The translations under genes and the position numbers were made by a program. A stretch of 64,000 nt of DNA from Hwanghaeella sp965227365 (lineage in GTDB: Bacteria > Pseudomonadota > Alphaproteobacteria > UBA8366 > Aestuariispiraceae). The notes under the pieces were generated by a model. The model made no database searches. It was not told the origin of the DNA and saw only the letters and a program-made list of their open reading frames with translations. This document shows, piece after piece, positions 52,260-60,708 of this stretch (positions are counted from its first letter, which is position 1; every line of letters starts with the position of its first letter). The stretch lies in contig NZ_OZ245754.1 in assembly GCF_965227365.1 (NCBI RefSeq), positions 2,790,001-2,854,000 on the forward strand. Direction: 5' to 3'.

Positions 52260-53384
52260 ATGAGCTTCAAATTATTGATCAGCGCCCGGGATGCCGCCGC
52301 CGCCAAGCATCTCATCGCGGTCGCGCGCACCGCGCGGAGCCATCCCGATGTATCGGTGTCAATCGTAACGCAGGACCCTGCCGCCCGTTACTTTGCGGCA
52401 GCTGGCATACAAACGGACAAACTGGACAATATCAGCTGCAAGAGCGCGGATAGCGAGGAAGCCGAAACCCTTCTTCAAACCGCCCGCGACGTGCTGTCAC
52501 AATATCGCCCCGATGCGATCCTTTGCGGCCTGTCGACACCGTTCGACGCTGGTATCGACGAAGCCCTGACCGCCGCGTTCGGCGGCCCGCGCTTCGTCAT
52601 GCAGGACTTTTGGGGTGAAGCAAACATGGTGTTGGGCCACTCGGCCGATCTCTATTTTGCGCTTGATGAGGAAGCGGTAAAGATCAGCAAGGAGCGCCAC
52701 GGCGTTGAGGCGATCTCCGTAGGCTCGCCCTATCATGCCGCCTACAAGGCACTGGATTGCGACGCCATTCGTCTGGCAGAGCGGGAACGTATCGGTATTC
52801 CGCCCGACAGCACGGTATTGGGCTTCTTCGGGCAAGCGCTTCACAATCTCGCAGGGTACAAGCACACGCTATACGCTTGGCTTGATGCCGTCGGCAATCA
52901 GCCCTCCCCCTGCATTGCGCTCTATAGGCCGCATCCACGGGAATCCCATAAGGAAGCCCAATGGACACAAGCCATGTTCGAGAAATGCGGGCTACGTTAC
53001 ATCGTTGCGGACGGGCCGGATGTGGAGCACGCCCTGTTGACCTGCGACGTCGTATGCAGCGCTTTTTCGAACTGCACCTACGACGCCGCCTATCTCAACT
53101 ATTTCTCCTCGAAACCGCTGATAACGCCACTCTCCTTGCTGTTTGACGAAGAAATCGTCGCTTATTTTCGGAAAATGGTACGATTGAAAGAACTTCCCTA
53201 CCTGAAGGCATCTCTCGCCAAACCGGTCCACGACGTGAAAAAGCTGAAGGACGAACTCGACCGGGCCCACAAGATGGCGGAGAAAGAACGCTATTGGCAG
53301 AATGCACAACGTCTGCATAACCCCGTCAACGTGCCGGAAAGAATACTGGACGAAATCCGCTCTCGACTTCCCGTGGGCAGTTGA
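52260..53384 (+). CDS. GT-B-like surface polysaccharide protein (unassigned)
   Basis: A 374-residue protein. The N-terminus (LLISARDAAAAKHLIAVAR) and FVMQDFWGEANMV, ISVGSPYHAAYKAL, ALYRPHPRESHKEA and CDVVCSAFSNCTYDAAYLN have the layout of GT-B-type capsule and teichoic acid transferases, where RPHP precedes the acceptor or nucleotide pocket. It is not a close match to the A/B/C family elsewhere in the locus, though RPHP also appears in member C. It lies two bases after the APH-like gene, and its stop overlaps the next start (TTGA). Confidence 0.65.
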   Translation: MSFKLLISARDAAAAKHLIAVARTARSHPDVSVSIVTQDPAARYFAAAGIQTDKLDNISCKSADSEEAETLLQTARDVLSQYRPDAILCGLSTPFDAGIDEALTAAFGGPRFVMQDFWGEANMVLGHSADLYFALDEEAVKISKERHGVEAISVGSPYHAAYKALDCDAIRLAERERIGIPPDSTVLGFFGQALHNLAGYKHTLYAWLDAVGNQPSPCIALYRPHPRESHKEAQWTQAMFEKCGLRYIVADGPDVEHALLTCDVVCSAFSNCTYDAAYLNYFSSKPLITPLSLLFDEEIVAYFRKMVRLKELPYLKASLAKPVHDVKKLKDELDRAHKMAEKERYWQNAQRLHNPVNVPERILDEIRSRLPVGS

Positions 53385-54871
53385 ACCGTTCGATGCTTGC
53401 GCATGACGACATAAACGAACGATTTGTTCGCATGGACACCGTTCCGGTACTGACCGAAGCCCGGTTGGGCCGATGGCTTGTGTGGCCGATCGTTAAGGAA
53501 CGCTTATGGCTGCTTTGCCGCAATCAATGGCATGAGGACCGCCGCAGCAGTACTCTGTCGGCCAGTGTCGATAGATTGTACTACGGACTTCATCAGGTAA
53601 TGCGCGCCCTGACCGGGGTCGGACGGTGCACCACTGCGGTCCTTTACAAACCTCGCCTCGTCCAGGTTCCGACAGCCGAGGCAATCGACCCCTTCCTCGG
53701 CGATTTGCAGTCACTGAAGCAGAACGGACCCATTCTCTATTACGCGTTCGGCGTTGAAACCGGCCGTCAAAGTACCGTGGAACGAATGGATCTGGATTTC
53801 TTCGGCGTCGGGGCGGTGATGGCCGTCTTGGCACGATTTGTCCGGAAGTCGGCCAAGGTGAAACGCCTAGCAAAACAGGTACTGCCACCGATCGAAAAAG
53901 CGATCCCGGAGGTCCCGGCAGCCATCCTCGAGGCTGTTATTGTCGACGAACTGGCCCGGTTTGAGTGCCGCCGCGTCTTCACGCGTCTGCTGCTTCGGCG
54001 GCGCGATTGCCGCCATCTCATCGTTCTCGACCCGGACGGCAAGACCCCCGAAGTGGCCGCGGCACGTGAGTTGGAAATACCGGTGATCGAGGTCCAGCAC
54101 GGCATGTTCTGCAATCAGGAACCGGAATATTCCTGGACATCCGTTCATCGTGAGATCGCTTCGTCAATGCCGGTTCCGGACTCCGTCGTGGTTTTCGGTC
54201 GACTTTGGAAACAGCAACTTCTCGACGCCGGCTATTGGCGGGACGGCGAAGTGATGGAAGCCGAAAACGCCGTCATATCCTCCTATCGCCAGTTGATGAA
54301 GGAACGTGCTCCGAAATCCCCGGACGCGCCGATGACGGTTTTTTATCCGACACAGCAATATGTCCGTTCGGCCGCTTTGGACTTCTGGGGGACTTTCCTG
54401 GAAGGTTTGCGGCGTCGAAACACGCATGACGTTCGCCTCCGCATAAAGCTGCATCCCGATGAGCGCCTGCATGCGGATGCCTATCGGGCCCTGTTCGACA
54501 CCTATCCGGATCTCTGCACCTTGGTGCCGGAAGGGAATGACGCATTCGAGGAAATGATGAATGCGGACATTGTCGCCGGCTATTCGTCCCTGGCCATGAT
54601 GGAGGCACTCGGCCTCGGCCTGCCGGTCGTATCACTGCGCGGTGGGCCCGCCGCGCAAGGCTTTGTGGGAATTTTCGGCATGCCCGAACTGTCGTCGGTG
54701 TTCTTCGAAACGGAAGATGCAGATGCTTTGGCAGAGCGGTTGAGCGGACCATCCGGTTTGGCTTTCCTGGACGAGTGGGGCCAAACGAGCCGTGATAACG
54801 CCTATCTGGCGTATAGCGCCGGGGTGGAACCGATCGAAGCCTTGTTGCAACGGATCACGCGCCATGATTGA
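53381..54871 (+). CDS. Capsule-type glycosyltransferase-like protein
   Basis: A 496-residue protein beginning at a TTG that overlaps the preceding stop; an ATG at 53393 is an alternative. The N-terminal 190 residues are unusual and basic. The C-terminal part carries IVLDPDGKTPEVAAARELEIPVIEVQHGM (broken here into known GT-B features), IKLHPDERLHAD and ADIVAGYSSLAMMEALGLGLPVVSLRGG, the KLHP...GYSS...EA pattern of GT-B capsule and sialyl transferase relatives. It overlaps the next gene by 8 bases. Confidence 0.7.
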   Translation: MNRSMLAHDDINERFVRMDTVPVLTEARLGRWLVWPIVKERLWLLCRNQWHEDRRSSTLSASVDRLYYGLHQVMRALTGVGRCTTAVLYKPRLVQVPTAEAIDPFLGDLQSLKQNGPILYYAFGVETGRQSTVERMDLDFFGVGAVMAVLARFVRKSAKVKRLAKQVLPPIEKAIPEVPAAILEAVIVDELARFECRRVFTRLLLRRRDCRHLIVLDPDGKTPEVAAARELEIPVIEVQHGMFCNQEPEYSWTSVHREIASSMPVPDSVVVFGRLWKQQLLDAGYWRDGEVMEAENAVISSYRQLMKERAPKSPDAPMTVFYPTQQYVRSAALDFWGTFLEGLRRRNTHDVRLRIKLHPDERLHADAYRALFDTYPDLCTLVPEGNDAFEEMMNADIVAGYSSLAMMEALGLGLPVVSLRGGPAAQGFVGIFGMPELSSVFFETEDADALAERLSGPSGLAFLDEWGQTSRDNAYLAYSAGVEPIEALLQRITRHD

Positions 54872-56390
54872 CACCCCTCAAGACGCCGCCCCACGCGGAA
54901 GGGTTCTGGCTGTCGCTCAACGGCCGTCAGATTTTACCGAAATGCGGCGCTGCGCGATCGAACTGCACAAGCGCGGCTACGCGGCACAACTGCTCTATTT
55001 CTGCATTGGTGACATCACAGCGGAAGCCGCGGTCGTCGCAGATATCAGAAAGCTTCATGCCGACGGCGTCCTTGCCGACATAGAAATCGTCAACGAGATC
55101 GGGCCGTCCGGATCCGATGCCGGGGCAACGGAAACCGTTCACTTTCACCAGAGATTACCGAAGTTTCTCCGGGACCCTTATGTTTATGTCCGCACCGAAG
55201 CCAACAAGCTAAAAAAGAAGATCTACTATCCCATCGCCTTGTTCTTTCGGCTGGTGAGGGTCTGTGCCCGTGTCCATTACTCTTTGAAACTTTACTCCAG
55301 CAATCTGACAGATGTCCGGAAGGTCCTTGATCAGTTCAAGCCGGACGTCATCGTACTGCCGGAGGATGTGGTAGGCGCGGTGACCCCCATCGTCATTAAG
55401 GCAGGGCATGAAAGAAACATCGCTTCGGTCATTCTCCCCTACACCATCGCCAACCAGCAGGAAGCATTCCGAAGCCTACAGTCACTCCCCAACTATCAAT
55501 ATGCCTTCTTCCCCAACAGGGTCATGGGCATTTTCTTCCCGCGTTGGGTGATGAAACAGGACGGAACGAAACTTGTGCGCCTTCCCGCCCCGCACATACT
55601 TGCGCATGTCATTCAACGAATCCAACCGCCCGATCCGTGGATGATGAATTCCGGATTTGCGAACATCATCGCCGTCGAGAACGAGGCGATGTGGGACTAT
55701 TACCGGCAATCGGGCATACCGGAGAGCAAGTTGAAAGTCGTGGGTGCGTTCTACGACGACTATCTCGCGAAGTTCACGCTCAACCGTGAACGAGAACTCG
55801 AGTTGCTGCGAGAAGAACTTGAGATCGATAGTTCGAAGCCGATCCTTCTCGTGGGTGGATGCCCGGATCAATCGCACAATTCACCGGCCTTCGAATTCGA
55901 GGATATGGAAGCTTTCTGCCGCAGACTTGGCGAAGCGCTGCGCCTTGTTCAGGATGACTACGAAATTATCGTACGGCCGCATCCGAACTATTACCGGATG
56001 GGCGAAATTCTCGCCGAGTCGGGCGCGAAACTCACTTTGATCGACACGGCGCGGTTGGTGGGTCTCTGCGACCTTTATGTCGCCTTCGCCTCTGCGACGA
56101 TCAGATGGGCGATCGCTTGCGCGAAGCCAACGATCAACTATGACGTTTTCTGCTATCATTATGATGATTTCGAAAGTGTAGACGGCGTCGCACATGTCAG
56201 GGATATGGACGCGTTCGAAACCTTGCTGCAGGAAACCCGCCCCGGTTCTGAGGGCGTCGCCAAACTGCATGGAAAAATCGCCATCGATGCGCCGCGCTGG
56301 GGCAGACTGGACGGCAAAGCGGGAGACCGTATCGAAGGCTTGATCGAGGACTACTCACGGATGAAGTCGATTCCGAGAACGAGTAGATGA
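54864..56390 (+). CDS. GT-B-like glycan protein, family member C
   Basis: A 508-residue protein; the ATG at 54864 overlaps the previous stop and is better than the longer frame from 54792. It shares with members A and B the ordered motifs VIVLPEDVVGAVTPIV (about residues 175-190), SVILPYTIAN, DPWMMNSGFANIIAVE and KVVGAFYDDYL. Distinct extras are a basic patch (EANKLKKKIYYPIALFF) that could sit at the membrane and IIVRPHPNYYRMGE near 370. It ends with LCDLYVAFASATIRWAIACAKPTINYD, as in GT-B folds. Probably a glycosyltransferase for the surface glycan. Confidence 0.7.
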   Translation: MIDTPQDAAPRGRVLAVAQRPSDFTEMRRCAIELHKRGYAAQLLYFCIGDITAEAAVVADIRKLHADGVLADIEIVNEIGPSGSDAGATETVHFHQRLPKFLRDPYVYVRTEANKLKKKIYYPIALFFRLVRVCARVHYSLKLYSSNLTDVRKVLDQFKPDVIVLPEDVVGAVTPIVIKAGHERNIASVILPYTIANQQEAFRSLQSLPNYQYAFFPNRVMGIFFPRWVMKQDGTKLVRLPAPHILAHVIQRIQPPDPWMMNSGFANIIAVENEAMWDYYRQSGIPESKLKVVGAFYDDYLAKFTLNRERELELLREELEIDSSKPILLVGGCPDQSHNSPAFEFEDMEAFCRRLGEALRLVQDDYEIIVRPHPNYYRMGEILAESGAKLTLIDTARLVGLCDLYVAFASATIRWAIACAKPTINYDVFCYHYDDFESVDGVAHVRDMDAFETLLQETRPGSEGVAKLHGKIAIDAPRWGRLDGKAGDRIEGLIEDYSRMKSIPRTSR

Positions 56391-56417
56391 ATTTTGATAA
56401 GCACGGGGTGTGATCTG

Positions 56418-57356
56418 ATGGTACGAGTCGCAATTGTTGGCGCCGGTGGAATGGCGAACGAGCATATACGGGCGTTCTCGGCGTTGCCGGACGTCGAGGT
56501 CTGCGGAATCCATAGCCGCACACGCTCGCGCGCGGAGGAACTCGCGCAAAGCCATGACATCGCGATCGTCGCCGACAGCATCAGCGAATTGAAGGACAAG
56601 ACGGCTGCGGACCTTGTAGTCGTCGCCGTTCCAGAATTGGCCGCCAACAAAGTGGCCAAGGACTGCTTCTCCCATGACTGGGCTGTTCTTCTCGAAAAAC
56701 CGGCGGGTTACGATTTGGCCGATGCTGAAGACATCGCCGCAGCCGCAAAGGCGCACAGCAAGCCGGTGATGGTGGGCTTCAATCGCCGTTTCTATTCTTC
56801 GGTCGCGACCGTACTGGCCGATATCGATACGCGGGACGAGGCCCGGTATGTCAGAATTCAGGACCAGCAGAGCTACGAGGAAGCGCGCCGCTACAACCAC
56901 CCGGAAGAGGTTGTCGAGCGCTTCATGTATGCCAACTCGATCCACGTGATTGATTTGATCAGAGCGATCTGCCGTGGCCGGGTCGTCGACGTCAATCCGA
57001 TCAAGCCTTGGATGGGCGAACAGACCGAGGTGGTGCTGGTCTATATCACTTTCGACAGCGGCGACTGCGCCCTGTACGAAGGATTGTGGAAGGGACCGGG
57101 CCCATGGGCCGCGGCGGTCAGCACGCCGGCACGGCGCTGGCTGATGCAACCGCTTGAGGACGCCGCATTCCAAAATGCCGGCGAACGGACACGACAGGAA
57201 CGCCTGCGGGACCGGATCGATGTCGACTTCAAGCCGGGCTTCTTCAGGCAGGCCGAAGCCGTCGTCGCCCGTGTTCGGGGGCAGGAAAGCGCCGCGGTCA
57301 GCATCGACCAAAGCCTTGAGACGATGCGTCTTATCAACCGGATGTTCGGCGTTTGA
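56418..57356 (+). CDS. Gfo/Idh/MocA-family oxidoreductase (glycan locus copy 3)
   Basis: A 312-residue NAD(P)-dependent enzyme. The ATG at 56418 (GGGGTGTGA upstream) gives MVRVAIVGAGGMANEHIRAF, an intact Rossmann motif. LLEKPAGYDLADAEDI is the catalytic motif near residue 92, and MVGFNRRFYSS follows. The remaining half is the standard C-terminal sheet domain. It may interconvert sugar oxidation states for the second branch of the locus. It overlaps the NHL-repeat gene (TTGA). Confidence 0.85.
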   Translation: MVRVAIVGAGGMANEHIRAFSALPDVEVCGIHSRTRSRAEELAQSHDIAIVADSISELKDKTAADLVVVAVPELAANKVAKDCFSHDWAVLLEKPAGYDLADAEDIAAAAKAHSKPVMVGFNRRFYSSVATVLADIDTRDEARYVRIQDQQSYEEARRYNHPEEVVERFMYANSIHVIDLIRAICRGRVVDVNPIKPWMGEQTEVVLVYITFDSGDCALYEGLWKGPGPWAAAVSTPARRWLMQPLEDAAFQNAGERTRQERLRDRIDVDFKPGFFRQAEAVVARVRGQESAAVSIDQSLETMRLINRMFGV

Positions 57357-58357
57357 TTGATCGGCCCGACGGCCCGGCGATCTGCCGCTCGATACGGACA
57401 AACGGCCTAACGGTCCTTAGTGGCTTCGGCCGTCCGTTCGGCTTGGGACAGAATGCCGAAGGCCGAATCCTTGTGGCCGATATGGACGTCCACGGCATCT
57501 GCCGATTGCCGGGTGATTTTTCGACCTTTGAATGGCTGACGACGGATGAAGGTTGGTCCGCGCCCCAGCCAGTGGAACACGGTCAAGCAGAGCGCCAGCA
57601 AAAGAAATGGCCCACAAAGCGATTCAACGGCCCACATTCCATCATCGTCGCCGAGGATGGCACCCATTATGTCGTCACCTACTACTCGCCGGGCCTGCAC
57701 ATCTTTCCGGCAACCGGCACGGCCGGCCGGGTCACCGGCGGTGGGTCTGCCAACGGGGTCGGAAGTGAGGCGAAGAACCCGCGCCTGATTGGCCCCGCCA
57801 CCGGGCAACCGGACGGCCAGGGCCGGATACTCCTGACCGAATACGGGGCGCATTCGGTCGCGCTGTATGGGTCAAAGGGTGACTTCATCGGCGCAATCGG
57901 CGGCGGCAAGAAAGGCTTCTCCCCTACCCTGAAACATCCCGCCGGGGCCGGCCCGGGTCAGTTCGATCGTCCTCATATGTGTCGGGTGCTTCCCGACGGT
58001 CATCTGGTAGTAGCCGACACATGGAATCACCGTCTGCAACGCTTCACCGTCGACGGCGAATGGCGCGGCGCGCTCGGCGATGGAAAGAATGGCTGGCGTC
58101 GGCAGGAAGTATCCTTTGGGGAGAGCGATCGGCCCGGCGGTTTTCATGCCCCTGTCGCCATCGGCATCGCCGCGGACTCGCGTTTCGTCGTTACCGATTG
58201 GGGCAATAACCGACTGCAATGGTTCGATATCGACGGTAACCTGATGGGAATTGAAGACGACCTTGGTTTGGACCGCCCCTATGACGCGCAAGTCTTAGGC
58301 GGCAGACTGTTCGTCGCGAATTCCCATCGCGGCGAGGTTATTGTAAGAAACATGTAA
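57353..58357 (+). CDS. NHL-repeat beta-propeller protein
   Basis: A 334-residue protein with repeated NHL-type blades: GRPFGLGQNAEGRILVADMD, FNGPHSIIVAEDGTHYVVTYY, QFDRPHMCRVLPDGHLVVADTWNHRLQRF, and HAPVAIGIAADSRFVVTDWGNNRLQWF (described by their key ends). No signal peptide is seen, so it is probably cytoplasmic. It starts at a TTG coupled to the oxidoreductase. Propellers of this type bind or process ligands; some glycan loci carry them without assigned function. Confidence 0.75.
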   Translation: MIDRPDGPAICRSIRTNGLTVLSGFGRPFGLGQNAEGRILVADMDVHGICRLPGDFSTFEWLTTDEGWSAPQPVEHGQAERQQKKWPTKRFNGPHSIIVAEDGTHYVVTYYSPGLHIFPATGTAGRVTGGGSANGVGSEAKNPRLIGPATGQPDGQGRILLTEYGAHSVALYGSKGDFIGAIGGGKKGFSPTLKHPAGAGPGQFDRPHMCRVLPDGHLVVADTWNHRLQRFTVDGEWRGALGDGKNGWRRQEVSFGESDRPGGFHAPVAIGIAADSRFVVTDWGNNRLQWFDIDGNLMGIEDDLGLDRPYDAQVLGGRLFVANSHRGEVIVRNM

Positions 58358-58362
58358 GGCGA

Positions 58363-58378
58363 TGCGGCATGGGCCGCA
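58363..58378 (+). other. Small hairpin between the NHL and acetyltransferase genes
   Basis: TGCGGC (58363-58368) and GCCGCA (58373-58378) form a perfect 6-bp stem with an ATGG loop. No T-run follows, so it is not a clear terminator. It could slow transcription or protect the upstream message before the acetyltransferase gene. Confidence 0.4.
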
Positions 58379-58406
58379 CACGGGACCAATAAAGAGGGAA
58401 ACGCCC

Positions 58407-59063
58407 ATGGAAGATGGAACGTCGTCCCGCGATTTCGTGATTTTGGGCGGCGGCGGCCACGCCAAGGTACTGCTCTCTCTGCTGCGATCTCGTGGCTGTT
58501 CCGTTCGCGGATGGGTCGGGCCTGCCGATACCGCCCTAACGGGCCTGATGTCGACCATTCCCCATATCGGCCCTGACCATGATTTCAGGGCGGGCACGTC
58601 GCCGGATTCTGTCGATCTGGCGCTTGGTTTGGGTGCCAATGAACGAAGACTGGCCTTGTATGCAGACCTGTCCGACGCGGGTTATCGCTTTCCTGCCGTT
58701 CAGCATCCTGCCAGCCACGTTGCGCACGGTGTCGCGCTGGGTGATGGCGTCCAGATTATGGCCGGTGCCGTCATCCAGCCCGATTGCGAGATAGGGGACG
58801 CAACAGTCATCAACACAGGCAGCAGCGTGGATCACGACAGCCGGATCGGTGCAGGATGTCATTTAGCCCCGGGAAGCACGGTCTGCGGCGGTGTGGACAT
58901 TGGCCGTGCCGTCCTGATCGGCGCCGGCGCCACGCTGATACCGGGCGTTCGCATCGGCGATCGTGCCGTGGTGGCAGCCGGGGCCGTCGTCACACGCGAC
59001 GTTGAGGCCGGCGCCAATGTCGCCGGCGTTCCGGCACGTGCTTTGTCCAGTCCGACGGCGTGA
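58407..59063 (+). CDS. NeuD/PglD-type sugar O- or N-acetyltransferase
   Basis: A 218-residue protein with the ATG at 58407 preceded by AGAGGGAA. The N-terminal Rossmann-like part has VILGGGGHAKVLLSLLRS, and the rest is a left-handed beta-helix of hexapeptide repeats (ATVINTGSSVDHDSRIGAG, PGSTVCGGVDIG, IGAGATLIPGVRIGDR). The histidine in SVDHDSRI fits the catalytic base of PglD. It may acetylate the 4-amino sugar in the LegH step, since no GNAT-type LegH is seen. It is the last plus-strand gene of the locus, convergent with legB. Confidence 0.85.
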   Translation: MEDGTSSRDFVILGGGGHAKVLLSLLRSRGCSVRGWVGPADTALTGLMSTIPHIGPDHDFRAGTSPDSVDLALGLGANERRLALYADLSDAGYRFPAVQHPASHVAHGVALGDGVQIMAGAVIQPDCEIGDATVINTGSSVDHDSRIGAGCHLAPGSTVCGGVDIGRAVLIGAGATLIPGVRIGDRAVVAAGAVVTRDVEAGANVAGVPARALSSPTA

Positions 59064-59108
59064 CGGCCAGCCTTCACAAGACGCGCAGATCCTGCGGAAC
59101 GCCGCCGC

Positions 59109-60110
59109 TTACACGTTGTAGACGTCCGATTTGTAGGAGGCCCGGTTCTCAGGGTCGGAAAACCATTCGATTGTCTTTTCCAAGCCTTTCTTGAAACCTT
59201 CACGCCCGCCGTATTCCGGCTGCCATCCGGTCAGGCCTTGCATTTTGTCCATGCAGGACCACAACCGCTGCACCTCGCTGGCCTCCGGCCGCAGTCGCGC
59301 ATCATCCGTTTCGACGACGGGATCGACCCCGATGACCTCGGCGATCAGGCTGACCGTATCTCCAATCGAGACCTCGAAACCGCTGCCGAGGTTGACCACT
59401 TCGCCAATCGCCTTGTCGCAATCGGAAAGGGCGATGAAGCCCTCGACCGTATCACCGACATAAGAGAAATCGCGCGTCGGCGAACTCAACCCGAGCCGGA
59501 TCTTCTGGCTTCCGGACAGCAGCTGGGTGATCACGGTCGGGATCACCGCGCGCGCCGACTGCCGCGGTCCGTAGGTGTTGAAAGGCCGCACAATGACGAC
59601 CGGCAGTTCAAACGAACGATGGAAAGAGATCGCCAACTGGTCGGCGGCGATCTTGGTCGCCGAATATGGCGATTGTCCGACCACCGGATGCAATTCGTCG
59701 ATCGGGACATATTGCGCCGAGCCGTAAACCTCGCTCGTGGAGGTATGCAGCACACGTCGAACCCCGAGGTCCCGCGCCGCCTGAAGGATGTTCAAGGTGC
59801 CGACCACGTTGGTGCTGACATAGGAGTCGGGGGAGTTGTAGCTGAACGGGATCGCAATCAGTGCCGCCAGATGATAGACGGTGTCGCAGCCGTCCACGGC
59901 CGCGCGCACCCCGTTGGGGTCGCGAATATCGCCGGAAACGACTTCGAACCGGCCGCGGATATCCTCAGCGCATCTGTCGAGCCAGCCCCAGCTGTTGAAG
60001 GAGTTATAGCAGCAAAAGGCACGGACATCGGCGCCGCGGCGAACCAAGTGCTCCACCATATGCGACCCGATGAAGCCGTCGGCCCCGGTCACCAATACTT
60101 TCTTCTGCAT
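59109..60110 (-). CDS. legB: LegB-type NDP-sugar 4,6-dehydratase
   Basis: A 333-residue extended SDR; the ATG at 60110 is preferred over a GTG two codons earlier. The cofactor motif VLVTGADGFIGSHMVEHL, TSTSEVYGSAQY with the catalytic Thr/Ser-Asp/Glu environment, and SPYSATKIAADQL with Tyr-x-x-x-Lys are present, as is the family's RPFNTYGPRQSARAVIPTV. It should remove water across C4-C6 of a GDP- or UDP-linked N-acetylglucosamine, the first committed step of legionaminic acid synthesis. It lies on the opposite strand to, and 25 kb from, legCGI, separated from the downstream-reading TRAP operon by a hairpin-rich gap. Confidence 0.92.
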   Translation of the reverse strand: MQKKVLVTGADGFIGSHMVEHLVRRGADVRAFCCYNSFNSWGWLDRCAEDIRGRFEVVSGDIRDPNGVRAAVDGCDTVYHLAALIAIPFSYNSPDSYVSTNVVGTLNILQAARDLGVRRVLHTSTSEVYGSAQYVPIDELHPVVGQSPYSATKIAADQLAISFHRSFELPVVIVRPFNTYGPRQSARAVIPTVITQLLSGSQKIRLGLSSPTRDFSYVGDTVEGFIALSDCDKAIGEVVNLGSGFEVSIGDTVSLIAEVIGVDPVVETDDARLRPEASEVQRLWSCMDKMQGLTGWQPEYGGREGFKKGLEKTIEWFSDPENRASYKSDVYNV

Positions 60111-60149
60111 CCTCACTTTTCCCCGATTGCGCCTGAAGATGATATTCCC

Positions 60150-60188
60150 GCCGGCACGCCCGCACCATTTGACATGGTGCAGGCCGGC
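60150..60188. terminator. Two-part hairpin between glcG-like and legB genes
   Basis: GCCGGC (60150-60155) pairs with GCCGGC (60183-60188), and inside them GCACCAT (60162-60168) pairs with ATGGTGC (60174-60180) around a TTGAC loop. The result is a 13-bp stem interrupted by an asymmetric internal loop. There is no T-run, so it is a candidate rho-independent-like or boundary structure only. Confidence 0.5.
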
Positions 60189-60190
60189 AC

Positions 60191-60256
60191 GGCGTCGCTA
60201 CGTCCGCAGGTGCATGTCATGCGGGGCATGAGAAGTCCAGTGCGACGTAGCGCGCC
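60191..60256. other. Long inverted repeat with nested stem
   Basis: CGCTACGT (60196-60203) and ACGTAGCG (60245-60252) are a perfect 8-bp inverted repeat extended by GGCG and CGCC with one bulged base. Between them CCGCA and TGCGG can form a nested 5-bp stem. Together with the hairpin at 60150 almost all of the 166-base gap can fold. It separates the TRAP operon end from legB. Confidence 0.45.
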
Positions 60257-60282
60257 GGAATACCGATCAACCGGGAATCGAT

Positions 60283-60708
60283 CTAGCCGCAGTCGGCCTG
60301 CAGGCCCGCTTTTTCGATCGCCGCGACAGCGAGCGCCTCGTCATCGTCGGAGGAAGCGCCGGTGATCCCGACCGCACCGATAATACGGCCGTCCTGTTTC
60401 ACCAGCACACCGCCCGGTACGGGAACCAGCGCCCCGTCGGACAAGGCATTCATCGCCTGGATGAAATAGGGCTGCTGCTGCGCGCGCTCGAACAAGGCGC
60501 GCGACCCGATACCCATCGCGATCGCGCCGTTGGCTTTACCATGCGCGATTTTCGGGCGCAGCGGGCTGGCGCCGTCCTCCCGGCTCATCGCGACGATATC
60601 GCCTGCCGCATCGACCACGCAGGCCGTCATCGGCGGCATATCCTTGGCGCGCGCATCACTGAGAATGGAATCGATCATGGATCGGGCGGTATCAAGTTTG
60701 ATTGTCAT
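60283..60708 (-). CDS. GlcG/HbpS-like protein
   Basis: A 141-residue protein of the GlcG/HbpS (DUF336) family, with the typical opening TARSMIDSILSDARAKDMPPM and the C-terminal GAVGITGASSDDDEALAVAAIEKAGL. Members bind haem or cobalamin-like cofactors or accompany glycolate and diol metabolism; the role here is unknown. Its start overlaps the dctM stop (ATGA), so it is part of the TRAP system 3 operon. It is the last gene of that unit, followed by a hairpin-rich gap. Confidence 0.88.
   Translation of the reverse strand: MTIKLDTARSMIDSILSDARAKDMPPMTACVVDAAGDIVAMSREDGASPLRPKIAHGKANGAIAMGIGSRALFERAQQQPYFIQAMNALSDGALVPVPGGVLVKQDGRIIGAVGITGASSDDDEALAVAAIEKAGLQADCG

Noticed and set aside
59238..60365. 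Plus-strand open frame opposite legB and the following gap
   Set aside because: It lies antisense to legB, which has clear SDR motifs, and shows no domain of its own.
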